Shown here: positions 9,078-18,231 of the stretch, piece after piece
How positions within the stretch are numbered: position 1 is the first letter of the stretch
Layout of the letters: each line of letters opens with the position of its first letter
Translations under genes and position numbers: made by a program
The notes under the pieces: model-generated
Databases searched by the model: none
What the model was told of the DNA's origin: nothing
What the model saw: only the letters and a program-made list of their open reading frames with translations
Assembly (NCBI RefSeq): GCF_013745115.1
Contig: NZ_CP051151.1
Coordinates: 434,001 to 498,000, forward strand
Direction of reading: 5' to 3'
DNA length: 64,000 nucleotides
Source: Hujiaoplasma nucleasis
GTDB taxonomy: Bacteria > Bacillota_I > Bacilli_A > Izemoplasmatales > Hujiaoplasmataceae

Positions 9078-9106
9078 ATTATAAAATAGGCTAGTCTTTA
9101 TGTCAA
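9078..9106 (-). promoter_or_regulatory. Perfect consensus promoter of the structured RNA
   Basis: TTGACA and TATAAT with a 17-nt spacer, exact sigma-A consensus. The expected start (about 9071) coincides with the first base of the closing stem. This is among the strongest promoters in the window, fitting an abundant RNA. Confidence 0.9.
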
Positions 9107-9463
9107 CTACTTGGCAAAAAATCTTTTAAAGTTTTTATCTTTGATAAGCATCCAAAAGCCTTCTAACCATGCGATGACAACCACTAACATGATAAAATTT
9201 AGGCTAATATATAATATAGGAATGATCCTAAATATTAAATTTATTGTCAATATAATGCCTGCAAAGCCCCATTCAAAATAGGCACGTTTAAAGTTGCCTA
9301 AATAAAAGTGGTGAGAACCAATTGCTAGTAAAAATGCTAGTAAAATGGCTTTCTTTTTTTCGGGAATTATTGCTTTGTTAGGATTGTATAAAGGAAAGTC
9401 ATAACCATCTTTTACCTTGTACCAGAATAGGTAAGTTAATCCTTCAGATACAATGTAAGTCAT
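9107..9463 (-). CDS. TM2-domain membrane protein
   Basis: 118-aa membrane protein of unknown function. Residues 35-112 match the TM2 pattern: a first hydrophobic segment ending in IGSHHFYLGNFKRAYFEWG (the G-x-H-x-FYLG turn), a second membrane region, and a closing WLEGFWML segment. Its ATG overlaps the TGA of the preceding frameshifted TM2 gene, so the pair are tandem paralogues that were once translationally coupled. No good ribosome site of its own is visible. TM2 proteins are widespread and their role is unclear. Confidence 0.7.
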   Translation of the reverse strand: MTYIVSEGLTYLFWYKVKDGYDFPLYNPNKAIIPEKKKAILLAFLLAIGSHHFYLGNFKRAYFEWGFAGIILTINLIFRIIPILYISLNFIMLVVVIAWLEGFWMLIKDKNFKRFFAK

Positions 9464-9694
9464 AAAATTGATATAAATATCACCATAAATAAAGTTGGCA
9501 TAAATAAAATAATCAAGATTGCGACACCTGTTTGGACAATAGCTTTGATATGATAAGCTAGATAGTAATTGTGGCTACCAAAGGGTAAAAACACGGATAA
9601 GAGAAATACAATAATCCTTGATTAGTTTGATTGATTGTTTTTTTTGTGTGTCAGAAATTATTTCATAGACACCGGTTGTTGAATATTCACTCAT
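9460..9694 (-). pseudogene. Frameshifted TM2-domain gene
   Basis: Starts at the ATG at 9694 (MSEYSTTGVYEI), preceded by GAGG. This frame ends in a stop after ...SLIRVFTLW, but the frame shifted by one base continues as FLPFGSHNYYLAYHIKAIVQ and a second membrane segment to the TGA at 9460-9462. Removing one base near the AAGGATT stretch restores a typical about 77-aa TM2 protein, with the hydrophobic IIVFLLSVFLPFGSH in place of the divergent tail. The sequence shows the shift; whether it is a mutation, a sequencing error or programmed is unknown. Confidence 0.65.
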
Positions 9695-9762
9695 AAAGGC
9701 CTCATTTTTTTTGATTAGCATATCATGGATTGTGAATGATTTCAATATACGGAAGATTATTA

Positions 9763-9793
9763 GAAAAAAATAAGCGGACAATTTGTCCGCTTA
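9763..9793 (-). terminator. Terminator of ppdK
   Basis: Strong G+C-containing stem AAGCGGACAA/TTGTCCGCTT with a minimal loop, followed on the minus strand by a T run, 9 nt past the ppdK stop. Confidence 0.9.
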
Positions 9794-9801
9794 AAGTTTC
9801 A

Positions 9802-12426
9802 TTATTTTCTTGGGTTTTTAATGTTTGCTTGTGCAGCAGCTAATCTTGCGATTGGCACTCTAAATGGTGAACAAGAAACATAAGTTAAACCAATATTATG
9901 GCAGAACTCAACTGATCTAGGATCTCCACCGTGTTCTCCACAAATACCTAATTTAATATCAGGTCTTGATTTACGTCCATCTTCTACTGCCATTTGCATT
10001 AAGCGACCGATACCTCTTTGGTCTACATGTGCGAATGGGTCTTCATTAAAGATGTTTTTCTTGTAATAGTCTGCTAAGAACTTACCAGCATCATCTCTTG
10101 AGAAACCAAAGCCCATTTGAGTTAGGTCATTGGTACCAAATGAGAAGAATTCAGCTTCTTTAGCAATTTCTTCAGCAGTTAAACAAGCTCTAGGAATTTC
10201 AATCATAGTACCTACAGAGTATTTTAATTCTACTCCAGCAGCTTTAATGATTTCATCAGCTGTTTTCACAACGCGTTCTTTAATATATTTTAACTCTTTT
10301 AATTCACCTACTAATGGAATCATAATTTCAGGAACAACATTAAGTCCTTTTTTATTAACTTCAATAGCAGCTTCAATGACAGCTCTTGTTTGCATAACAG
10401 CGATTTCTGGATATGTAATTGAAAGTCTTACACCACGATGTCCTAACATTGGGTTAGTTTCATGTAATTCATTAATGGTAGCGTTCAATTCATCAAATGT
10501 GATTCCAAGGTCTTTTGCTAAGTCAATGATATCTTCTTTATCTGTAGGTAAGAATTCATGTAGAGGTGGATCTAAGTAACGAATAGTTACTGGATGACCT
10601 TGCATTGCTTCATACAATTCGATAAAGTCTTGTCTTTGCATAGGTAATAATTTAGCTAAAGCTTTTTCTCTTTCTTCCACTGTTTTAGCAACAATCATTT
10701 CGCGAACAGCTTTAATTCTTGTACCTTCGAAGAACATATGTTCAGTACGGCATAAACCAATACCTTCAGCACCGAATTCATAAGCTTGTGAAGCATCACG
10801 TTTGTTGTCAGCGTTGGTTCTTACTTTTAATGCACGGTGTTTATCAGCCCATGACATTAATTTAGCAAAATCACCACTTACAGTAGCTTCTATAGTTTTA
10901 ACTTTTTCTCCGTAGATTTTACCAGTAGTACCATCTAATGAGATATAGTCTCCTTCTTTATATTTTTTACCATTGACAGTAAAGAATAATTCTTCTTCAT
11001 TCACTCTAACTTCATGAGCACCAGCAACACAGCATGTACCCATACCTCTAGCAACAACAGCCGCATGAGATGTCATACCACCACGAGCAGTTAAAACACC
11101 TTGAGCAACAGCCATACCTTCGATATCTTCTGGTGAAGTTTCTTCTCTTACAAGAATAACTTGATCTCCGTTAGCAGCCATTTCTGTAGCTCTTTCAGCA
11201 GTGAAAGCAACTTTACCAGTAGCAGCACCAGGTGAAGCATTTAATCCAGTTGAAATAACTTCAGCTTTTGCTAAGGCTTCTGGATCAAATTGTGGATGTA
11301 ATAAAGTGTCTAATTGAGAAGGTTCAACTTTTAAAATTGCTTCTTTTTCAGTTAATAAGCCTTCTTCAACCATGTCAATAGCAATTTTTAAAGCAGCTTG
11401 TGCTGTTCTTTTACCATTTCTTGTTTGAAGAATAAATAATTCTCCTCTTTCAATAGTAAACTCTAAATCTTGCATATCTCTATAATGATTCTCTAATTTA
11501 GAAGAAATTTCTAAGAATTGTTTGTAAATAGCAGGATTGTCTTTTTCCAATTCAGAAATAGGTTTTGGTGTACGGATACCAGCAACAACATCTTCACCTT
11601 GAGCATTAAATAAATACTCTCCATAAAGTGCTTTTTCTCCATTTGATGGGTTTCTTGTAAAGGCAACACCAGTACCTGATGTGTCTCCCATATTACCAAA
11701 TACCATTGATTGAACATTAACTGCTGTACCCCATTCGTAAGGAATGTTGTTCATTCTTCTGTAGTATTGAGCTCTTGGGTTATCCCATGATCTAAATACT
11801 GCTTCTACAGCTAAGATTAATTGTTCTTTTGGATCTTGTGGGAATGGTTGACCTTTCAACTCTTTGTATTTAACTTTGAAAGCTTCAACGATATCTTTAA
11901 GATCTTCTGCAGTTAAATCAGTGTCTAATTCAATACCTTTTGCTTCTTTTTTAGCGTCAAAGATTTTTTCAAAATTACTTTTGTTAATTTCCATAACAAC
12001 GTCAGAGAACATGGTAATGAATCTTCTGTATGAGTCATAGGCAAATCTTTCGTTATCAGTTTGTTTTGCCAAACCAACAACGGCTTCATCATTTAAACCT
12101 AAGTTTAAAATAGTATCCATCATACCAGGCATTGAAGCTCTCGCTCCAGAACGTACTGATACTAAGAATGGATTGCTGTTGTCTCCAAATTTTTTGTTAA
12201 CGATTTTTTCTGTTTCTGCTAAAGCTTCAAAGATTTGTTTTTCAATGTCTTTATTAATTTTTTTGCCATCTTCGTAATATCTTGTACAAGCTTCAGTTGA
12301 TACTGTAAATCCTTGAGGGATAGGTAAACCTAAACTAGTCATTTCACCAAGGTTGGCACCTTTACCACCAAGTAAGTTACGCATCGATTGGTTTGCTTCT
12401 TTAAATAAATAAACAAATTTACTCAT
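9802..12426 (-). CDS. ppdK: Pyruvate, phosphate dikinase
   Basis: Interconverts pyruvate + ATP + Pi and PEP + AMP + PPi; in fermentative bacteria it usually works toward pyruvate using PPi, or toward PEP for gluconeogenesis. The N-terminal nucleotide-binding domain starts FVYLFKEANQ...GGKGANLGEM. The phosphohistidine loop is GGMTSHAAVVARG with the His near residue 454, matching the family position. The C-terminal PEP-binding barrel carries MIEIPRA, FSFGTNDLTQ and the catalytic-Cys motif GICGEHGGDP. The chosen start (MSKFVYLF, 874 aa) follows AGGAAG; upstream in-frame codons give an unlikely extension. It is monocistronic between its own promoter and terminator. Confidence 0.98.
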   Translation of the reverse strand: MSKFVYLFKEANQSMRNLLGGKGANLGEMTSLGLPIPQGFTVSTEACTRYYEDGKKINKDIEKQIFEALAETEKIVNKKFGDNSNPFLVSVRSGARASMPGMMDTILNLGLNDEAVVGLAKQTDNERFAYDSYRRFITMFSDVVMEINKSNFEKIFDAKKEAKGIELDTDLTAEDLKDIVEAFKVKYKELKGQPFPQDPKEQLILAVEAVFRSWDNPRAQYYRRMNNIPYEWGTAVNVQSMVFGNMGDTSGTGVAFTRNPSNGEKALYGEYLFNAQGEDVVAGIRTPKPISELEKDNPAIYKQFLEISSKLENHYRDMQDLEFTIERGELFILQTRNGKRTAQAALKIAIDMVEEGLLTEKEAILKVEPSQLDTLLHPQFDPEALAKAEVISTGLNASPGAATGKVAFTAERATEMAANGDQVILVREETSPEDIEGMAVAQGVLTARGGMTSHAAVVARGMGTCCVAGAHEVRVNEEELFFTVNGKKYKEGDYISLDGTTGKIYGEKVKTIEATVSGDFAKLMSWADKHRALKVRTNADNKRDASQAYEFGAEGIGLCRTEHMFFEGTRIKAVREMIVAKTVEEREKALAKLLPMQRQDFIELYEAMQGHPVTIRYLDPPLHEFLPTDKEDIIDLAKDLGITFDELNATINELHETNPMLGHRGVRLSITYPEIAVMQTRAVIEAAIEVNKKGLNVVPEIMIPLVGELKELKYIKERVVKTADEIIKAAGVELKYSVGTMIEIPRACLTAEEIAKEAEFFSFGTNDLTQMGFGFSRDDAGKFLADYYKKNIFNEDPFAHVDQRGIGRLMQMAVEDGRKSRPDIKLGICGEHGGDPRSVEFCHNIGLTYVSCSPFRVPIARLAAAQANIKNPRK

Positions 12427-12473
12427 AATTGCTTCCTTTCTTATTATAATCATATTTGATTTTGACCGTATAA

Positions 12474-12502
12474 ATTATATCAAAGATAAGGGCAAATATC
12501 AA
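12474..12502 (-). promoter_or_regulatory. ppdK: Promoter of ppdK
   Basis: TTGATA and TATAAT with a 17-nt spacer, about 45 nt upstream of the ppdK ATG. The -35 element lies inside a hairpin that may terminate the upstream ABC operon. Confidence 0.8.
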
Positions 12503-12514
12503 ACGATATAGCCC
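12490..12514 (-). terminator. Possible terminator of the ABC exporter operon
   Basis: GGGC...ATATC / GATAT...GCCC hairpin of 9 pairs with one bulge, followed by a T-rich but not pure T run. It is downstream of the permease stop at 12532 and overlaps the ppdK -35 element. Confidence 0.4.
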
Positions 12515-12531
12515 TATATTCACTTTTATTT

Positions 12532-14130
12532 TTATGAAAACTTAATGAAAAGGCTTTCAGCTTTTTTATTGATGAATTGGTAGCCTCCGTAGAAGACAAG
12601 CATATTCAATAATGACAATATTAAAAGACTTAAATTAATGTCTATTGAATCTAAAACATAGGCTTTGATTAAACCTAAAATAAAGGTGAGTCCTAAGCCT
12701 CCAAACATTCCTAAAAAAGCTCCCATAGATTGTTTTACAACTTCTGTTTCATTTTTATATTCAAATTTAGGGAAGTAAAGGTTAATAATTGAACCTAAAA
12801 TAGAGGATGCAAATGAAAAAGAACTAATAAGGACCATCATTAAAATTATGGTTAAAAAATCAAAGGATAATGAAAAACTGATGGCTCCAGTTAAAAAAAT
12901 CGCAAATGGTAAGCCAACAAGTACATTAAACAACATTTTTGATAACATAATGGTTTTTGCTTTAATTGGCAAGGATCTTAGTAACCAAAAATTATTACCT
13001 TCTAAAGATAAAGAAATGGCTGAAGTATAGACTGTTGATAAGAGGAATCCTACAAAAATCAATAAGATATATTCAATATTAAAATCTAAACCTATCATTT
13101 GACTTGCAAAATCTTCAATTTTTCCAGCATATATGAAGGATAAGACACCCCCAATAAACATTAATACCGGTCCAAAACCTGTATTCATTACATAGATATT
13201 TACTGAGAAAAATTTCTTTACTTCTTTAGCAATCAATGCTTCAACAACTGAACGTTGCTTTAGTTTGCCACTGTGTCTTCTTCTTCTAATTGATTTAGTT
13301 TGATTTTGATTGGTTTTATTGATTAAATCTTTGCTAGCAAAAATGAAAATAAGCAATAGTGCAAGATTAATGACCACAAAAATCAAAAAAGCTAATATAT
13401 CTTGATTTGCTACTGCATTAAAAAACAACTTAACTGTCGGTATATATTGACTAACACTGTCTAAGAATTCTGCCTGACCCATGAATGGATTAGCTCCATC
13501 AGCGCTAAAACTAAAGGCAAAATACATATATCCTAATAATAAAGAGAAGGTTAAGATAATATTAAAAATTTTGTTAATCCCAAGTTTATTAAGCAGGTAT
13601 GTAATCAGTAATGAGATAAAAGAAAAGATGATCATCGGAATGATTGGAATAAATATTAATGACAACAATATAACAATCAATGCATATAATGAAAAACCAT
13701 GATGATATAGGTAAGAGAATATCATTGGGGCTGTCACAATGTATACAGATATATATATCATAACCATCATTACAGAGATTTTAGCAGCCACGACAACTTC
13801 ATTTTTAATAGGTAAAGAACCTAAAAAATCATAATCTTTATAATTAAATAAATATGAACCCGCCCTAATTAAGACAAAAAAGACTGATAAAAAGGTAGAA
13901 TACATAAAAATATAGGTCAATAAAGAATCCAGTGAGTTTGTTTCTTTAAATATTTTTCCCATTTCAAAAAATAAAAAACCAAATGAAAATAAAATCGTTC
14001 CTAGACCATAAATTAGTAAAATTGATAATAGAATGGTTTTTGTTTTACTTTGTTTTGCGGATGAACCTAAGAGTCTTTTTAAGGAATAATTTTCTTTTAG
14101 AAAAACTTTTAATAATTTAAAGTACATCAT
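12532..14130 (-). CDS. ABC-2 type exporter permease
   Basis: 532-aa polytopic membrane protein with about 12 hydrophobic segments in two halves, separated by a basic cytosolic stretch near residue 275 (TKSIRRRRHSGKLKQ). This is the layout of large EcsB/YtrC-like exporter permeases. It is encoded with the ATPase immediately upstream (4-nt ATGA overlap), so the two form one transporter. The substrate is unknown. Two consecutive ATG codons are possible starts. Confidence 0.75.
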   Translation of the reverse strand: MMYFKLLKVFLKENYSLKRLLGSSAKQSKTKTILLSILLIYGLGTILFSFGFLFFEMGKIFKETNSLDSLLTYIFMYSTFLSVFFVLIRAGSYLFNYKDYDFLGSLPIKNEVVVAAKISVMMVMIYISVYIVTAPMIFSYLYHHGFSLYALIVILLSLIFIPIIPMIIFSFISLLITYLLNKLGINKIFNIILTFSLLLGYMYFAFSFSADGANPFMGQAEFLDSVSQYIPTVKLFFNAVANQDILAFLIFVVINLALLLIFIFASKDLINKTNQNQTKSIRRRRHSGKLKQRSVVEALIAKEVKKFFSVNIYVMNTGFGPVLMFIGGVLSFIYAGKIEDFASQMIGLDFNIEYILLIFVGFLLSTVYTSAISLSLEGNNFWLLRSLPIKAKTIMLSKMLFNVLVGLPFAIFLTGAISFSLSFDFLTIILMMVLISSFSFASSILGSIINLYFPKFEYKNETEVVKQSMGAFLGMFGGLGLTFILGLIKAYVLDSIDINLSLLILSLLNMLVFYGGYQFINKKAESLFIKFS

Positions 14131-14840
14131 GATTCTTTTAATAACTCCATGAATATATTCTCTAGTGAGTTATCCTCAATTACAGTTTTTGTTTCACCAT
14201 TGGTTACAATTTCACCGTTTTTAATAATAGCTACTTTATGACACAATTTTTCAGCAACTTCCAATACATGGGTTGAAAAGAATATTAAAGTACCTTTTTC
14301 ACATAGTTTATGAAATACTTCTTTTAACAAAAAGGCAGCTTTAGGATCTAAACCTACAAATGGTTCATCGAGTAATAAGACTTTTGGATCATGAATTAGA
14401 GCTCCCATAATAGCTGTTTTTTGTTTCATACCATGGGAAAATGATGAGATAGGATCGTTTAGTTTCTCAGCCATTTCAAACATGTTAGCATATTCCTGAA
14501 TCTTTTGATTTCTTAGGTCTAATTCAATATTAAATACATCAGCAATAAAATCCAAATATTGTCTTGCGGTTAAGGATTCATAGATGTCAGGATTGTCAGG
14601 AATATAAGCCATTAATTTTTTGGCTTCTAAAGCCTGTTTTTTGATTGAATAGTTATGAATGTAAATTTCACCTTCATCAAAACTTAATATTCCTGCTATG
14701 GATTTTAATAGGGTTGTTTTTCCAGCCCCATTATGTCCTATAAAACCATAAATTTCACCAGGTTGAATGGTTAAATTTATATTATTTATAGCCTTTCTTT
14801 TGCCATCATATGACTTTGATACATTTTCTATTTTTAACAT
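14127..14840 (-). CDS. ABC exporter ATP-binding protein
   Basis: 237-aa ATPase. Walker A GHNGAGKTT near residue 35, Q-loop region AYIPDNPD, signature FSHGMKQK (variant of LSGGQ), Walker B VLLLDEPFVGLD, and the switch His in FFSTHVL. The sequence is typical of the CcmA/EcsA-like subfamily that pairs with large ABC-2 permeases, encoded here directly downstream. It has its own consensus promoter and the ribosome site AGGAGG. Confidence 0.9.
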   Translation of the reverse strand: MLKIENVSKSYDGKRKAINNINLTIQPGEIYGFIGHNGAGKTTLLKSIAGILSFDEGEIYIHNYSIKKQALEAKKLMAYIPDNPDIYESLTARQYLDFIADVFNIELDLRNQKIQEYANMFEMAEKLNDPISSFSHGMKQKTAIMGALIHDPKVLLLDEPFVGLDPKAAFLLKEVFHKLCEKGTLIFFSTHVLEVAEKLCHKVAIIKNGEIVTNGETKTVIEDNSLENIFMELLKES

Positions 14841-14862
14841 AAATATCCTCCTGTCATTATTT

Positions 14863-14891
14863 ATTATATGTGATATATCTTCTAATGTAAA
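14863..14891 (-). promoter_or_regulatory. Promoter of the ABC exporter operon
   Basis: TTTACA and TATAAT with a 17-nt spacer, about 25 nt upstream of the ATPase start. Confidence 0.75.
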
Positions 14892-14918
14892 TATTTAATC
14901 ATATTTAAGTTTTTTTAC

Positions 14919-14947
14919 TTGCCAAATTTTATCTTTTTATATATAAT
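14919..14947 (+). promoter_or_regulatory. Promoter of tRNA-Thr
   Basis: TTGCCA and TATAAT with a 17-nt spacer, 14 nt before the tRNA 5' end. Confidence 0.85.
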
Positions 14948-14961
14948 GTTTATAGTTTAAT

Positions 14962-15035
14962 GCTCCTATAGTTTAATGGTAGAACGCAGCAATGGTAATG
15001 CTGAAATTCTAGTTCGATTCTAGGTAGGAGCACCA
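14962..15035 (+). tRNA. tRNA-Thr (anticodon GGU)
   Basis: 74-nt cloverleaf including encoded CCA. Acceptor GCTCCTA/TAGGAGC, anticodon stem CAGCA/TGCTG, loop ATGGTAA giving GGU, which reads ACC and ACU. The D arm is small, with a G-U pair. It has its own promoter and terminator, a single-gene unit. Confidence 0.93.
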
Positions 15036-15045
15036 TTAAATAATT

Positions 15046-15070
15046 AAGTGCCTTTAGGGCACTTTTTTTT
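15046..15070 (+). terminator. Terminator of tRNA-Thr
   Basis: AAGTGCC/GGCACTT stem with a 5-nt loop followed by a run of eight T. Confidence 0.9.
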
Positions 15071-15124
15071 ATATTTTTAGCATCCCTTCAATCCATATGA
15101 TAAAATATAAGTAGGAGATGTTTT

Positions 15125-16951
15125 ATGCGAGATTTATTTAAATCAATGGGTTCTCTAATCTTTTTTGATATTAAAAAACTCATCTTTGTTGAGTTATTCA
15201 TCAAAGTTATGGGTTTTTTAGTCATTTATCCTCTCTTTAGAATTGGTTTTTATTATTCTCTTGAACTTTCTGGTTTTAACTACATCAGCAACAATCAATT
15301 AATTGATTATTTAAAGCAGCCATCTACTATCATCATTGCCTTTATATTCTTATTCATCTTTAGTGTTTATCTTTTATTGGAATATGTCCTTATCACTATT
15401 TTAGTTGATGATGCAAAAAAGCAAAATAAATCACCTTATATCTTATTTTTTAAAAGGGCTTTTTCTAAGTACTTTTTACTTTTAAGGAAATATCACTTTT
15501 TTATCTTATTGGCTATTATTATATTTTTTATTGTTTTTGAATTTGGTCAAATCTTTTTATTTACTTCTTCGATTAGCCTACCTGAATCCATTATTATTGA
15601 TCTACAATCCATCAATCTATCCATTGGATTAATTTTGGCTATTTACTTGTTTTTACTTTGGATATTTATTGAAATAATCTTTTTTACCCATAGTCTAATC
15701 CATAGGTCTTCTACTATAAAGGATGCTTTCACTCATTCACGTTTAACCTTATCTAAAAAGAGAATAAAGACTTTTATACTCCTTTTATCTTTAAACGTGA
15801 TATTAAACTTATTCTTAATTATTATTTATGGACTTATTTTATTTATTGCCAGCCAGATTATTGGGATTATACATGGTTCTAATGTCATTTATTCTATCAT
15901 TATTACTTCTATGTATAGTATTTATTGGATTATTGGTATTGTTTTTTCGGCCATTATTATTCCTTTAAATATAAGTCTTATTTCCCATATTTATTACCAG
16001 TCCAATGAAACAATGACTTTAAATATCGAGACTTATGCTAATCAAAAACAAATGGACAAAAAATGGCTGATTTCATTTAGTATTCTTGCCTTCCTTATAG
16101 TCTTTGCATTTAATATAGCCTCTATATCCTCAAGTGTTAGTGATACTGAAGATAGGTTCCAAATCTTGAAACAGGAAGAAATCATTGCCCATAGAGGAGC
16201 GTCTATGCAAGCCCCCGAGAATACTTTAGCTGCCTTAGATTTAGCCATTAATCAAGGCGCTGATGCGGTTGAATTTGATGTTAAGGGAACAAAAGATAAT
16301 ATACCTATTCTTTTACATGATGATACTTTAATTCGAACAACTCAATTTGATATTAAATTAAACGTTAAAGACATCAATTATGAAACCATAGAAAAATATG
16401 AAGCTGGTTCATGGTTTTCTGATGATTTTTCTGGTGAAAAAATACCTACTTTGGAAGAAGCTTTTCAATTAATCGCTGGTAGGACTGTGGCTTTTATGGA
16501 TATGAAAACTAACAATAGGATTATTGAACTTGAGGTTGTAAGACTCATAGAAGCATATGAGATGGAAAACCATGTTAAAATTATGTCTTTTGATGTCAAT
16601 CAGCTGAAACGTTTTAAGAAGCTTAATCCAAATTTAGAAACCATTCTTTTAGTATCAGATTTTTATGGGCAAATTGATCCTTTATTTTATTCAGATGATA
16701 TCGACCACTTTGCTTTAAGAATATCGATTATTGATCGTGATCCTTCTATTGTTAAGCGCATCCATCATCATGGAAAAAGGGTCTATGCTTGGACAGTTGA
16801 TACCGAAAATCAAATTGTCATAGGTGTCAATGCTGATGTGGATGGTTTTATTACAAAAAGACCTATAGAAGCTAGAGAAATAGCTCATTCTAAGACGAGT
16901 AATGATGATTTTACAGCCTTGTTGGAAAGAATATTTAAAGTTAAAAAATAA
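15125..16951 (+). CDS. Membrane-anchored glycerophosphodiester phosphodiesterase
   Basis: 608 aa. Residues 1-330 are hydrophobic with about eight membrane spans (the glycerophosphoryl diester phosphodiesterase membrane domain). Residues 345-590 form the GDPD catalytic domain: HRGASMQAPENT with the catalytic His near 356, VEFDVKGTKDNIPILLHDDTL (metal Glu/Asp and second His), then DMKT and VYAWTVDT, a conserved C-terminal motif. The enzyme cleaves glycerophosphodiesters such as deacylated lipids or lipoteichoic acid backbones to glycerol-3-phosphate and an alcohol, probably at the membrane. The ribosome site AGGAGATG precedes the ATG. It is a lone rightward gene ending in a bidirectional terminator. 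Confidence 0.92.
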   Translation: MRDLFKSMGSLIFFDIKKLIFVELFIKVMGFLVIYPLFRIGFYYSLELSGFNYISNNQLIDYLKQPSTIIIAFIFLFIFSVYLLLEYVLITILVDDAKKQNKSPYILFFKRAFSKYFLLLRKYHFFILLAIIIFFIVFEFGQIFLFTSSISLPESIIIDLQSINLSIGLILAIYLFLLWIFIEIIFFTHSLIHRSSTIKDAFTHSRLTLSKKRIKTFILLLSLNVILNLFLIIIYGLILFIASQIIGIIHGSNVIYSIIITSMYSIYWIIGIVFSAIIIPLNISLISHIYYQSNETMTLNIETYANQKQMDKKWLISFSILAFLIVFAFNIASISSSVSDTEDRFQILKQEEIIAHRGASMQAPENTLAALDLAINQGADAVEFDVKGTKDNIPILLHDDTLIRTTQFDIKLNVKDINYETIEKYEAGSWFSDDFSGEKIPTLEEAFQLIAGRTVAFMDMKTNNRIIELEVVRLIEAYEMENHVKIMSFDVNQLKRFKKLNPNLETILLVSDFYGQIDPLFYSDDIDHFALRISIIDRDPSIVKRIHHHGKRVYAWTVDTENQIVIGVNADVDGFITKRPIEAREIAHSKTSNDDFTALLERIFKVKK

Positions 16952-16984
16952 GTCCTTTAAGTTTTTTTACTTAAAGGACTTTTC
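16950..16984. terminator. Bidirectional terminator between GDPD and glgC
   Basis: 13-bp perfect stem AAGTCCTTTAAGT / ACTTAAAGGACTT with a T-only loop and A/T runs on either side. It serves the rightward phosphodiesterase gene and the leftward glg genes, which converge here. Confidence 0.9.
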
Positions 16985-16985
16985 C

Positions 16986-18221
16986 TTATTGAATTGTAGA
17001 GCCTGAATAGATGATATTTTCTTCTTCTTTATCTAAATCAAGATGGCCGAAAATTCTAACATTTCTTCCTATAACCATGTTTTTAGGTACTTTAACATGT
17101 TTTCCAATGACTGTAATGCCTGAAGTTAAGAGGTCTGGTCTTTCTTTGTTTGGTGTGTAATCATCACCAAAACCTACCATAGCTCCTTCTTCAATAATGG
17201 TGTGTTTGTCAATAATACAATTATCGACAATGGCACCTGCTTTTATTTCTACATCATTTAGAATGACTGAATTTGAAACTTTAGCCAAAGGATGAATGGT
17301 TACACCAGGTGAGATCACTGATCGTTTTACTTCACCTGCTACAATTGACCCATTGGAAATTAAAGCTTGATTAATTTTAGCTTTTGAACCAATTTTAACT
17401 GCTGGCATATCTTCTGATCTTGTATATATTTTCCAACTAGGATCATACATATCTAATTGAATTTTATCCACAGTTTCTATCAGACCTAAATTGGTGTTTA
17501 AATAAGCATCATAGGTTCCAACATCTTTCCAATAACCTTGGAATTTATAGGCAAAGACATTGGCTTCTGAGACCATTTTAGGAATGATGTGCTTACCAAA
17601 GTCAAGGTCTTTCTCATCCATGGATTGTAAATAGTTTAGTAATACGTCTTTATTAAAGACATAAATACCCATAGAAGCTAGGGTCAAGTCTGAATTTTTT
17701 GGTTTCTCAACAAAATCGATAATTCTTAATTCTTCATTGGTTTTCATCATCCCAAAATGATGGGCATCTTTAGGTTCTATCACATTACATCCTATGGTCA
17801 AATCTGCCTTGTTTTCAATATGATTTCTAATCATTTTCATATAGTTCATTTTGTAGATATGATCACCAGAAAGGATTAATACATAGTCATAATTACCTTT
17901 TTCTATATAATGAATATTTTTCTTAACAGAATCTGCAGTCCCTAAATACCATTCATTATGGGGTTGTAAAAGGGTCACTTTAGTGTCTCTTCTATCTAAG
18001 TCCCATGGTTTACCTGATCCAATATGGTCGTTTAAAGAGAAAGGTAAATATTGGGTTAATATGGCAATGTCATATAAACCTGAGTTGGTACAATTACTTA
18101 AGGTAAAATCAATGATTCGATATTTACCTGCAAAAGGAACACTAGGTTTTACTCTTTTTTCTGATAGAATATCAAGTCTTGAGCCTCTACCACCTGCTAA
18201 AATGATTGAAAGAATTTTCAT
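16986..18221 (-). CDS. glgC: Glucose-1-phosphate adenylyltransferase
   Basis: Makes ADP-glucose from glucose-1-phosphate and ATP, the committed step of bacterial glycogen synthesis. 411 aa. The N-terminal nucleotidyltransferase motif is LAGGRGSRLDILSEKRVKPSVPFAGKYRIIDF, quoted here only by its first part LAGGRGSRL. NEWYLGTADSVKKN, SGDHIYKMNY and FVEKPK follow. The C-terminus has left-handed beta-helix hexapeptides (IKAGAIVDNCIID...). Allosteric effector sites cannot be judged. It starts 10 nt after the glgA stop and is co-transcribed with it. No glgB, glgD or glgP lies in the window. Confidence 0.95.
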   Translation of the reverse strand: MKILSIILAGGRGSRLDILSEKRVKPSVPFAGKYRIIDFTLSNCTNSGLYDIAILTQYLPFSLNDHIGSGKPWDLDRRDTKVTLLQPHNEWYLGTADSVKKNIHYIEKGNYDYVLILSGDHIYKMNYMKMIRNHIENKADLTIGCNVIEPKDAHHFGMMKTNEELRIIDFVEKPKNSDLTLASMGIYVFNKDVLLNYLQSMDEKDLDFGKHIIPKMVSEANVFAYKFQGYWKDVGTYDAYLNTNLGLIETVDKIQLDMYDPSWKIYTRSEDMPAVKIGSKAKINQALISNGSIVAGEVKRSVISPGVTIHPLAKVSNSVILNDVEIKAGAIVDNCIIDKHTIIEEGAMVGFGDDYTPNKERPDLLTSGITVIGKHVKVPKNMVIGRNVRIFGHLDLDKEEENIIYSGSTIQ

Positions 18222-18231
18222 TTTGGTCTCC

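Noticed and set aside
9575-9781. 68-aa leftward frame read as a separate gene
   Set aside because: Its N-terminal part lies in the ppdK terminator region and has no ribosome site; the better reading is the frameshifted TM2 gene starting at 9694.
10130-10579. 149-aa rightward open frame inside ppdK
   Set aside because: Antisense to the highly conserved PPDK C-terminal half, no ribosome site, composition of a shadow frame.
15046-15120. Attachment site at the tRNA-Thr 3' end
   Set aside because: No integrase, no repeated tRNA 3' fragment downstream; the sequence there is a simple terminator.
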